In this document: positions 26,267 to 33,491 of the stretch, in pieces
Position numbering within the stretch: position 1 is the first letter of the stretch
Layout: each line of letters begins with the position of its first letter
Assembly: GCA_028533045.1 (NCBI GenBank)
Contig: JAQQAP010000008.1
Coordinates: 124,001 to 188,000 of the forward strand
Direction of reading: 5' to 3'
Origin: Spirochaetales bacterium
GTDB lineage: Bacteria > Spirochaetota > Spirochaetia > DSM-2461
DNA: 64,000 nt
The notes under the pieces: model-generated
The model's database searches: none
The model's input: only the letters and a program-made list of their open reading frames with translations
What the model was told of the DNA's origin: nothing
Program-made: the position numbers and the translations under genes

Positions 26267-27704
26267 TGATCGTTCCTTTTTCTAATTTTGCTAGTCCGTT
26301 TTTACAGATTTCCAGAAAATAGCGGGCATTGAAGCCTTCCAACAGGAATTGATAATCAATCCTGTTCTGCTCTATATAGTCATTAATTTGATCTATGAGG
26401 ATTTTAAGTTCCGATTCCTTCCGGGCCCTGCTGCTCTCCAGGGAGAAGAGGGAAAAGTATCGGGCGGGCCAAAAGCGGGGGTTCTCTTTGAGGCTGGAGG
26501 CAAGGTATTCCGAGGCCTTTTTCCCATCCCCCATTTGAAGGGCGATAAAACCACCCAAATAGTTGTACAGACTGGAAGGGAAAAGTTCTGCGGGGAGATC
26601 GTCAAAGGAGCTGTTTGCCCGGGAAAGCTCTCCCGATTCAATCAAATAAAGAAGGGCCACGAGTTTTTCCGCCAGTTGGTGTGTTTGGTTTTCCTTTTGG
26701 AGGGAACAGCTGTTGTTGAGAATGTCGGTAATGAGGAGGCAGAGTTCCTCTTCCTTGGGAGGAGTGAAAGGAGGTTCTTTCTTTTGGTCTGTGGTGACTT
26801 CCTGCCGGTGAGGCAATCGGTTGGGAGGCTGGGGGGCGTCCTGTGTTCTGAGGGTATTTTCTTCCAGGGTGCTCTGCAGTTTTTGGCGGCTTAGGGTCCT
26901 GGGGTCTCTTTTTCTCAAAAAGTAGTAGCCCTCCCTTTCTTCTACCTGAAGTTGGGGGTGGGAAATCAGGGCTACTTCCGGGGCGGCGGTAATGAGCAAG
27001 CCCCCCACCCGAAGATGTCTGGTGAATTTATCTATGATTTTGTGCTTGTTGCGGCTTTCCATGTAAATGAGGGTGTTCTTGAGAAAGATCAGATCCATGG
27101 GAGGCAGGAATTCAAAGCTGTCTTCAAAGAGATTGGTTCTATGTATATTAATTTTCTCTATGATTCTTTGATCTATGCACAGCCGACCTTCCCTGTCCTG
27201 TCCCTTTTTAATTCTGTCCAGTAAGTAGTGGTGCTCCTGACCGTCCTTGCGAAGGGCCTTGCCGGCGTAAACCCCTTTTTTGAAGTGGTCCAGAACCTGT
27301 TGGTTAATATCCAGAGCATGGACGGTAAAGAGTGCTTCCGGCAGGGAATTCATGAGGAGGGCGTAGAGGGAGAGGGCCTCTTCCCCGGTGGAGCATCCGG
27401 CGCTGAGCACATTGATGCTTTTTCCTTCCCTTATATAGGAGGGGATTATATGCTTTTCCAGGAAACGAAAAGATTTTTCCTCCCTAAAGAAGTAGGTTTC
27501 ATTGATGGTGATAAAGTCGATGAGGGCCTGGAACTCTTCCTTGTCTTCTCCGAGGAAGGAGAGGTACTCCCCGGGCTTCCACTGTTTTTGAGTTATCCTG
27601 CGATTGATGAAGCTTTCCATATTCAGCTCGTTTATGGGGATTGTGCCAATACCCGTTTTCTCTTCAATCAGTGAGGTAATACTCTGTTCCAGGGGGTAGC
27701 TCAT
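26253..27704 (-). CDS. cheR: Chemotaxis protein methyltransferase CheR with helical repeat tail
   Basis: 483 residues. The N-terminal CheR helical domain and the SAM-binding domain (LSAGCSTGEEALSL, then HALDINQQVL) fill about 1-275. A linker and a C-terminal region with TPR-like helices (PAELFPSSLYNYLGGFIALQMGDGKKASEYLASSL) follow. It methylates glutamates of receptors, using S-adenosylmethionine. The start is set at ATG 27704, which overlaps the cheB TGA (ATGA); a TTG nine bases upstream is less likely. The TPR tail could dock it to a particular receptor or array. Confidence 0.93.
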   Translation of the reverse strand: MSYPLEQSITSLIEEKTGIGTIPINELNMESFINRRITQKQWKPGEYLSFLGEDKEEFQALIDFITINETYFFREEKSFRFLEKHIIPSYIREGKSINVLSAGCSTGEEALSLYALLMNSLPEALFTVHALDINQQVLDHFKKGVYAGKALRKDGQEHHYLLDRIKKGQDREGRLCIDQRIIEKINIHRTNLFEDSFEFLPPMDLIFLKNTLIYMESRNKHKIIDKFTRHLRVGGLLITAAPEVALISHPQLQVEEREGYYFLRKRDPRTLSRQKLQSTLEENTLRTQDAPQPPNRLPHRQEVTTDQKKEPPFTPPKEEELCLLITDILNNSCSLQKENQTHQLAEKLVALLYLIESGELSRANSSFDDLPAELFPSSLYNYLGGFIALQMGDGKKASEYLASSLKENPRFWPARYFSLFSLESSRARKESELKILIDQINDYIEQNRIDYQFLLEGFNARYFLEICKNGLAKLEKGTINGHR

Positions 27705-28735
27705 AGGCGGCAAAGTTCCTTGATGGTCGAGGCCATTTTGTCCAGGGGAAGAATGCGGGAGGCTCCGTTCCTCTCGGCCGCCGCTTTGGGCATTCCGTAG
27801 ATGAGTGAACTTTCTTCATCCTGTACGAGTGTTGTTCCCCCGGCGGTGACAATTTCTACGCAGCCCTCGGCCCCGTCCTGTCCCATACCGGTAAGGAGGA
27901 CGGCCAAACCCTCTTTGCCGTATTTTTTGGCCACGGAGGTAAACATTTTATCCACCGAGGGTTTCTGGTTGTTGTAGCGGGGGGAGTCGTCACAGTAGAT
28001 TCGGGCTCCCTGGCAGAGGAGATGGCGGGTTGCCGGGGCGACCAGGGCTGTTCCCGCTTGAAGGGTATCCGTTTCTTTTGCCAGACGGACCGTAAGTTCC
28101 GTTCCCGAATTAAGCCAACTGGCATAACCGGCGTCAAAGCCTTCTTCTATATGCTGGGAAATGATGATGGGCAGGGGAAAGTCTCCCGGGAGGCCGGAGA
28201 GTAGGGTTCGGACGGCCGCTGGGCCTCCCGTTGAGGCACCTATGGCCAACACAGAGAAGGTACTGGTCCTCTTTTCTATTCTTTCCGGTTTGGTCTCTGC
28301 TGATTTTGCCATTTCGCCCCGGGGTTTTCGTCCTTTCTGAATCCGGAATTTTCCGTATTTAGATATATTCTCAAGAACGCTTTTAAAATTCTCTATAAAG
28401 CCGGGGGCATTCATTTTATCTACGCTGGGCTTGGGAATTAACTCCAGAGCCCCGTTGTTCAGAGCTTTATATCCCACTTCTGAGATGTCTTCGCTGGTGA
28501 GAATGACAATGGGAACCGGGGCGATTTCCATGATTCTGCCCGTGGCTTCTATCCCGTCCATGACGGGCATGTTCACATCCATGAGAATGAGGTCCGGTTC
28601 AAGCTCTTTTGCCATCTCTATGGCCTTCTGTCCGTTCCCCGCTTCACCGGCCACCTGGAACCCCTCAACGGAAGAGATGATTTCTTTTAAAATGGAACGA
28701 ATCAGGTATGAATCGTCAACAAGTAGTATTTTCAT
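27701..28735 (-). CDS. cheB: Chemotaxis response regulator protein-glutamate methylesterase
   Basis: 344 residues. REC domain with acceptor Asp53 (LILMDVNMPVMDG), a linker, then the methylesterase domain with the nucleophile Ser168 in GASTGGP, the histidine in ISQHIEEGF and the aspartate in GMGQDGAEG. It removes methyl groups from receptors when phosphorylated by CheA and so provides adaptation. Start ATG 28735 overlaps the stop of the CheW-like gene by four bases. Confidence 0.95.
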   Translation of the reverse strand: MKILLVDDSYLIRSILKEIISSVEGFQVAGEAGNGQKAIEMAKELEPDLILMDVNMPVMDGIEATGRIMEIAPVPIVILTSEDISEVGYKALNNGALELIPKPSVDKMNAPGFIENFKSVLENISKYGKFRIQKGRKPRGEMAKSAETKPERIEKRTSTFSVLAIGASTGGPAAVRTLLSGLPGDFPLPIIISQHIEEGFDAGYASWLNSGTELTVRLAKETDTLQAGTALVAPATRHLLCQGARIYCDDSPRYNNQKPSVDKMFTSVAKKYGKEGLAVLLTGMGQDGAEGCVEIVTAGGTTLVQDEESSLIYGMPKAAAERNGASRILPLDKMASTIKELCRL

Positions 28736-29262
28736 AGGCTTTTTCCTCTAAGAATATTGATCAGGCATTTTTGGAGATGAATGAAAAACTGAATTTTCCC
28801 CTCCTCCACGAAGCGGGAACCAAGCAGGGCGTGGTCCTGAAGCAGGCTGTCCACCCCGGGGGGATTCAGATTCATCTCTTCCAGAGGAAGCTGTTGGATC
28901 TCCGCCTGACTGGATATGATGATGCCGATAACTTCCTGGCTGAATCGCTTGTTTTGTCCCAGGACTTTCCGGAGAATTTTTTCGTATGGGGGAAAGGTAT
29001 CTTCCAGTCTGATTATAAGGCATACCTGGGATTCGCTGTCTTCCCGGGTTTCATACTTATCCATCAAGAAGCGGTTCAGGTCGCAAAGAAGCATCTTTTC
29101 CTCATTGTAGTCGGTATATTGACAGAAATAGGGGTTGCGTGATCTGAGGGAGGTGACTTCCTCGATAGATGCGCTGGCGGAGAATTGCTTTCGGCTAATA
29201 AGAAAATCCTTGTCCCGGTAATTCAGCACAAGGAAATCTCCCGCTTCTCCCTCAATAGGCAT
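28732..29262 (-). CDS. Divergent CheW-like or unknown chemosensory protein
   Basis: 176 residues without signal peptide or membrane helix. The first half (DFLVLNYRDKDFLISRKQF...SIEEVTSLRSRNPYFCQYTDY...LLCDLNRFLMD) has the strand pattern of the start of a CheW domain. The rest (QVCLIIRLE...KVLGQNKRFSQEVIGIIISSQAEIQQLPLEEM) also fits, but without a clear family signature. It sits between cheW and cheB, overlapping both (11 and 4 bases), with a strong SD (ggaggagg). A second adaptor tuned to this array is the simplest guess; I do not recognise it with confidence. Confidence 0.6.
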   Translation of the reverse strand: MPIEGEAGDFLVLNYRDKDFLISRKQFSASASIEEVTSLRSRNPYFCQYTDYNEEKMLLCDLNRFLMDKYETREDSESQVCLIIRLEDTFPPYEKILRKVLGQNKRFSQEVIGIIISSQAEIQQLPLEEMNLNPPGVDSLLQDHALLGSRFVEEGKIQFFIHLQKCLINILRGKSL

Positions 29263-29779
29263 CGATATCCTCCTCCATCCGGGTAATGACCGAAGCCAGA
29301 TTCAGTACGAATATCTCTTCGTCGTGGGGACTGATCGAACCAAGGAAGAAGTCGTCATCCTTTATGGTGGATGTTATTTTGTGTAGTTTGCTTTCTCCCA
29401 GGTTTACAATCTCCAACACGTCGGAGATGAGAAGAGCCAACTGGTCGTTTTCTTTTTTGAGAACGAGAAAAGTGGAGGATTCGAGCTTTTTGTTCTCCAG
29501 CATGGCCGTAATATCCAGGACCGTATAAGGTTCCCCGTGGCGATTGATAAAGCCCCTAAGGTAGGGCGGCGTAAAGGGGACGTAAAAGATGGGCGTGTTG
29601 CCGATTATCTCCTTAACCTCATCGGCGAAAAGGGCGTATTTTTTATCATCTATACTGATTATCATGTATTTGATGAATTTTTCGATTCGTACGCCCTCTC
29701 CCTGCTCCGGGTTTTTGCGTGACTCCTTGATCCGCTGGAGGAGGGGATCGTCATGGGTCTTTTTTAGGCTTTCAGGCAT
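29252..29779 (-). CDS. cheW: Chemotaxis adaptor CheW
   Basis: 175 residues. An N-terminal extension of about 30 polar residues is followed by a typical CheW domain: KYMIISIDDKKYALFADEVKEII, a YLRGFINRHGEPYTVLDI core motif and ALLISDVLEIVNL. It links receptors to CheA in the array. SD aaagga precedes ATG 29779, four bases after the MCP stop. It is one of two adaptor-like genes in the operon. Confidence 0.9.
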   Translation of the reverse strand: MPESLKKTHDDPLLQRIKESRKNPEQGEGVRIEKFIKYMIISIDDKKYALFADEVKEIIGNTPIFYVPFTPPYLRGFINRHGEPYTVLDITAMLENKKLESSTFLVLKKENDQLALLISDVLEIVNLGESKLHKITSTIKDDDFFLGSISPHDEEIFVLNLASVITRMEEDIDAY

Positions 29780-29783
29780 CTTT

Positions 29784-30968
29784 CTATCCTTTCAATTCAA
29801 TTTCTTGGGGTTCTAATTCCAAAGGACTGAACTCGCTGGCGGAGTTCAGAGCCTCATAGGAAACTTTTACTTGGTCCGTAAGCCGGGAGAGTTCTTCCAT
29901 ATCCATTGTCGCTTGTCTGAGTTTTTCCAGAACTTCCCCGGAGGAGGTCACTTGCTCCTGAAAAATATGGCTTATCTCTTCGGTGGATGAGGCGGCTATC
30001 TCGGTGGAGTGCAATACTTCTTCAAATATCTTTTCCAGCTCTTTAGACAGTTTATTTCCTTCGCTTATGAGCTCCGTGCCGTTTTCCGAAGAGATGATCA
30101 GGTTATCCGACGAGTGCTGGATTTCCGTAATCTTCCCTCTTATTTCGTTGGTGGATGAGATGGTGCTGTCCGCCAGCCGTCTGATCTCGGCGGCTACTAT
30201 CTGAAAGTTTTTTCCCGCGTCTCCTGCGGCTGCTGCTTCAAGTTCGGCATTAAAAGCGATGATCTTCGTTTGGTCCGTAATCTGATTGATCATCTTGATG
30301 ATCTCCCAGATCTTCTCGATTCTTTCACTCAGAAAGAGGATCCCCTTGAGAGTATCCCTGTTAGAACTTTCTATTTCATCCATCTTTCTCAGGCTCTTTC
30401 CTACCAGTTCAAACCCACTCAGAAAAGCCTCTTTGAGAGAGAGGGTGATGCGGTAAATTTCTTCAAAATCGTGTGAAATATTTTGAAACAGTTCTCCCCT
30501 GTCTTCCATACCGGACAGCATATCCCGGAGTTGTTCCTTTTGGGTGCGGGCCATTTCGGGGAGCCGGTCGGTGGATACCCCGTAATTCACGCTGGACTCA
30601 ATCAGCTCCTGGCAGTACTGATCCATTTTTTGGGTGGCCCCTTTCTCTTTTTGGTAGAGATTTATTACAATGGTGAAGAGCTTCTTTAGCTCTCCATAGG
30701 GTTCGAAAGAGGGCGATTCTTCTTTCCTGAGAGATTCCAGCATTTTCCCGAACTGTCGGAGTTTTCCCCTTGTTTGTAACAAAAGCAAGACAGATGTCAT
30801 AAGGGAAATTCCCAAAAGGGTCAGGTAGGATGTACTGTGTTCTGTGAGCAGGCCCGGTTCGAGGAAGGGAAAAGCGATAAAAGGTAAGAGGACGAGAGAG
30901 CCCAGGAGGATCAGCCCCCTGGAAAGGCCGATTTTTTTTGTTTTCCCGTTTTTTGGTGCAGAGCTCAT
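29784..30968 (-). CDS. Methyl-accepting chemotaxis protein without a periplasmic domain, non-canonical tip
   Basis: 394 residues. Two adjacent N-terminal transmembrane helices (about 16-36 and 47-64) leave almost no periplasmic loop, so sensing must be membrane-internal, cytoplasmic or indirect. The signalling hairpin has the variant tip TDQTKIIAFNAELEAAAAGDAGKNF seen in the receptors at 16389 and 18510. Encoded inside the che operon, it is probably the core receptor of the array. SD-like aagggg lies upstream of ATG 30968, nine bases after the PilZ gene. Confidence 0.9.
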   Translation of the reverse strand: MSSAPKNGKTKKIGLSRGLILLGSLVLLPFIAFPFLEPGLLTEHSTSYLTLLGISLMTSVLLLLQTRGKLRQFGKMLESLRKEESPSFEPYGELKKLFTIVINLYQKEKGATQKMDQYCQELIESSVNYGVSTDRLPEMARTQKEQLRDMLSGMEDRGELFQNISHDFEEIYRITLSLKEAFLSGFELVGKSLRKMDEIESSNRDTLKGILFLSERIEKIWEIIKMINQITDQTKIIAFNAELEAAAAGDAGKNFQIVAAEIRRLADSTISSTNEIRGKITEIQHSSDNLIISSENGTELISEGNKLSKELEKIFEEVLHSTEIAASSTEEISHIFQEQVTSSGEVLEKLRQATMDMEELSRLTDQVKVSYEALNSASEFSPLELEPQEIELKG

Positions 30969-30977
30969 GGGGACCCC

Positions 30978-31352
30978 TTAGAAAAAATCGGGGAAAAAGA
31001 GCCCGTGGCGGACCTTCTTCATGCCGTCGCTAAAGCCAATGTTGTCTATCAAAAGGCTTATGTCTTTTTCCAGATCACGGTTGCTGTTAAGGATCTCCAT
31101 CCCGTGATAGTAAAGGCCGGTGGATTTGTCCCTTTTGGACCAGCGATTTTCTACGGTAAGGATCAGGTTTTTCTCGAGACGGGGGAGCCGGGAAGACTGA
31201 ATTCGTATTCTTCCCTTATACTCCCTGTTCAGTCTTTTCTCGGAAAGCATGAGGATACCGTTCAGGGAGATATCTGCCAATTTTCCGATTTCCTGTTTCC
31301 CATTGTCTATGCTAAGATAGTAGATTAAAGTTCTTCGTGACTTCTTCCGCAC
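30978..31352 (-). CDS. PilZ domain protein, first gene of the che/cyclase operon
   Basis: About 124 residues. The c-di-GMP-binding signature is visible: an RKKSRR stretch at the start (RxxxR) and DISLNG (D/NxSxxG), followed by the beta-barrel strands and a short helix. The GTG at 31352 is preferred because gagg lies six bases upstream; an in-frame TTG at 31373 gives seven more residues and keeps one more Arg of the motif region. PilZ proteins bind c-di-GMP and change a partner's activity. Its place at the head of the operon suggests that the array, and perhaps cAMP output, is tuned by c-di-GMP. Confidence 0.8.
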   Translation of the reverse strand: MRKKSRRTLIYYLSIDNGKQEIGKLADISLNGILMLSEKRLNREYKGRIRIQSSRLPRLEKNLILTVENRWSKRDKSTGLYYHGMEILNSNRDLEKDISLLIDNIGFSDGMKKVRHGLFFPDFF

Positions 31353-31618
31353 CGGGCACCTCGGTTTTGTCAATTTGATGTTCTTTAATTAATATCGGCA
31401 TTTTTACAATGGGATTTATGGATTTACTAAAAAAACCTACCTACTCGTAGTAAAATGGCTATTTGCCAGGTTGTACCTGTCCTTCCGCCTCTCCAGGCGC
31501 AGAATACCCCTCAAGGGGTATCCATATCCCCCCTGTTGGGAATGGTGATACCCCCTTCCTTCTCACTATTCTATTTCTCAGAAAATGACCAAATCGGTTG
31601 GATTTGAAGGAGTGGATA
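31353..31618. other. Divergent intergenic region between the che operon and the LuxR-type locus
   Basis: About 265 bases, AT-rich near the che side. Apart from the palindrome at 31505-31520 and a C-rich tract (cccccc at about 31528 and 31550) I see no gene. No full consensus promoter was recognised. The che operon and the downstream genes must both be served from here. Confidence 0.5.
31505..31520. promoter_or_regulatory. NarL-like 7-2-7 inverted repeat TACCCCT-CA-AGGGGTA
   Basis: Two perfect heptamers matching the NarL/LuxR-family consensus TACYNMT face each other with a two-base gap. A further TACCCCC lies at 31549-31555. The site is in the divergent spacer between the PilZ/che operon (leftward) and the gene for a membrane LuxR-type regulator (rightward, start 31902). 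Binding by that regulator is inferred only. Confidence 0.5.
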
Positions 31619-31810
31619 ATGGAAAGGGATAGCCAATTATTTTTTTGTGAAGGAGCAGCGGGAAAAGGGAACTTCGGAGGAGAAGAAACGGGAGCGCAGT
31701 CGACGGGGGATATGATACAGAAAAAGAAGAGATGCCCCCAGGCTGAAGTAGAAGCAATTCATCTAAGCTATTTTATGTATATGCTTAAATATGATTTCAA
31801 AGAGATTTAG
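31619..31810 (+). CDS. Possible small protein of unknown function (63 residues)
   Basis: ATG 31619 is preceded at good spacing by gaaggag, a strong ribosome binding site. The product starts MERDSQLFFCEGAAGKGNF, has a basic middle (QKKKRCP) and a C-terminal part rich in aromatic residues (LSYFMYMLKYDF). No known domain is recognised. The frame ends 91 bases before the LuxR-type gene, so it may be a small partner or a leader peptide of that gene. It could also be a chance frame. Confidence 0.35.
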   Translation: MERDSQLFFCEGAAGKGNFGGEETGAQSTGDMIQKKKRCPQAEVEAIHLSYFMYMLKYDFKEI

Positions 31811-31901
31811 GTATAGATCTCTCAAGTCTCTTGGTTTGAGAAATAACTTGATTAGAATCCTCTATAACCGTATTCTTTTCCAGGGTTACAAGGAGGCGAT
31901 T

Positions 31902-33380
31902 ATGAAGAAACGATTATATACTGTTCTAGCGCTTTTGATCTATTCAGCCTTGGCTTTTGCCGAGGATAGTGACGTTGTTTTAAGCATTGAAGGCGATTGG
32001 TGTTATCAGTTTGAGCAGGTTCAGGTTAATCTTGACCTTCCTGCGGTTTGGAGAAATTCTCTTGCGGCAGTTGAGCTTCACTCTGTGGCGGGGGATATTC
32101 TGATTGATGATGTGCGGGAAAAATTCGGTTCCCGTATCAATGATGAAACCGGTGAGCGCGAGTCTTTCTATAATAAGATTTTTCGGATCTTTCCCCGGGA
32201 CGGAGTTCCTTTGAAACTGCGGGCAAAAGTTACATTAAATGACGGAAGGAGCTTTTTCAGCAATACCGTTGACCATGAGGTCTTGAGCCTTCCCGACGGG
32301 GAGACCTTTCCTTACATAAAGATTCATTCCCTTACGGAATCATGGATCGCCGGGCAGCCGGTTCATGTTCTTGTGGAAGTATTCAGTAAGGATCGGGTAA
32401 GTGAAGTGGCCCTGCCGTTTCCAGAACGGGAAAATGTAAGTTTTACTCCTGTGAAACCTCTAGAAGAAAAGTTGTTATTACTTAGCCCTGGGAATGAGAT
32501 CTACATAAAGAGTTATCCTCTTCGCATTCTATTTGAGGAGCCCGGAGAGTACGGCGCACTGTTCAAAGACATGGAGCTTCTTTATTCCAATAGGGATGAA
32601 CCTGTCCGTTATAACGAAGTCACTCCTGTCATTCAAGAACCTGTCCGGGTGTATTCTTCCGATTCGGTAGAAGGGGAGGCTTTTTGGTTGGATATTAGCT
32701 CCAGGGTGGAACCGGAAATCTGGGAGCAGGGAAAAGAGGTGCGATTGTTTGTCTCTCTCAGTACGAACGGCGCTATTACCGATTTGGACTCCCTTTTGCC
32801 TTATGCCGACTTGCCCTCTTTTCTTGAAGAGGAGAGCCATCCGTCCTGGTATAAGTGGGAAGGGGATGGAATAAGGGAAAATCGAGTCTATCACTATTCC
32901 GGGGTGGTTCCCCGAAAGACGGGTGTGAATTTAAGATCCCTGGAACTGCCCGGAGAAATTTATGGGGGAAAGGAGTCGGTTAACTTTGACTTCGGGTATC
33001 AAAAGGGTAATAAAAATCCCCTTGTTTTTGCTGCCATTCATATTCTTGTATTGGTGGGTGGAGTTTTATTGCTGGTATTCTTTTCTTTTTTTGTGAAGGG
33101 TAAAAAGAAAAGAAGAGACTATGGTGATGCGCCCCCGGAGCAGGAAATACATCATTTCTCCGATGAATTCGGACTCACCAACAGAGAGCGGGACGTTCTT
33201 AAGGTTTTGGTTGAGGGAAAATCGACGAAAGAGATTGCCGATGAACTTTTTATTTCACCGGAAACGGCTAAAAAGCATATTAAGAATATTATGAGTAAAA
33301 CTGAGACTCACTCCCGATTGGAAATATTTGTTTTATTGGATGGATTCATCAAAAAAATATCCTTAAAAACTAAACAGTAG
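31902..33380 (+). CDS. Membrane-anchored LuxR-family regulator with periplasmic domain
   Basis: 492 residues. A signal peptide (about 1-20) precedes a large beta-rich extracytoplasmic part (about 20-370, unknown family, with an internal pattern like bacterial Ig-type or BatD-like sheets). One transmembrane helix (about 374-398), a basic stop-transfer sequence KGKKKRR and a C-terminal GerE/LuxR helix-turn-helix (about 423-485: LTNRERDVLKVLVEGKST, EIADELFISPETAKKHI) follow. It would carry an envelope signal directly to DNA. ATG 31902 is chosen for the aaggagg SD and the signal peptide; the frame is open further upstream. Confidence 0.85.
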   Translation: MKKRLYTVLALLIYSALAFAEDSDVVLSIEGDWCYQFEQVQVNLDLPAVWRNSLAAVELHSVAGDILIDDVREKFGSRINDETGERESFYNKIFRIFPRDGVPLKLRAKVTLNDGRSFFSNTVDHEVLSLPDGETFPYIKIHSLTESWIAGQPVHVLVEVFSKDRVSEVALPFPERENVSFTPVKPLEEKLLLLSPGNEIYIKSYPLRILFEEPGEYGALFKDMELLYSNRDEPVRYNEVTPVIQEPVRVYSSDSVEGEAFWLDISSRVEPEIWEQGKEVRLFVSLSTNGAITDLDSLLPYADLPSFLEEESHPSWYKWEGDGIRENRVYHYSGVVPRKTGVNLRSLELPGEIYGGKESVNFDFGYQKGNKNPLVFAAIHILVLVGGVLLLVFFSFFVKGKKKRRDYGDAPPEQEIHHFSDEFGLTNRERDVLKVLVEGKSTKEIADELFISPETAKKHIKNIMSKTETHSRLEIFVLLDGFIKKISLKTKQ

Positions 33381-33491
33381 GTAAATTTTTAGTTAGATGG
33401 CTTTTTTAAAAGCTAGTTTTGGTTGACTTTTATAGTTAGAACTCATTAACATGTTGCAAGTTTAATATTCATTAAAAAATAAGGAGCATGT

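Noticed and set aside
24092-27713. Plus-strand frames opposite cheA and cheR
   Set aside because: The minus-strand genes have full, collinear domain content; the opposite frames show only low-complexity, Ser/Arg-rich translation.
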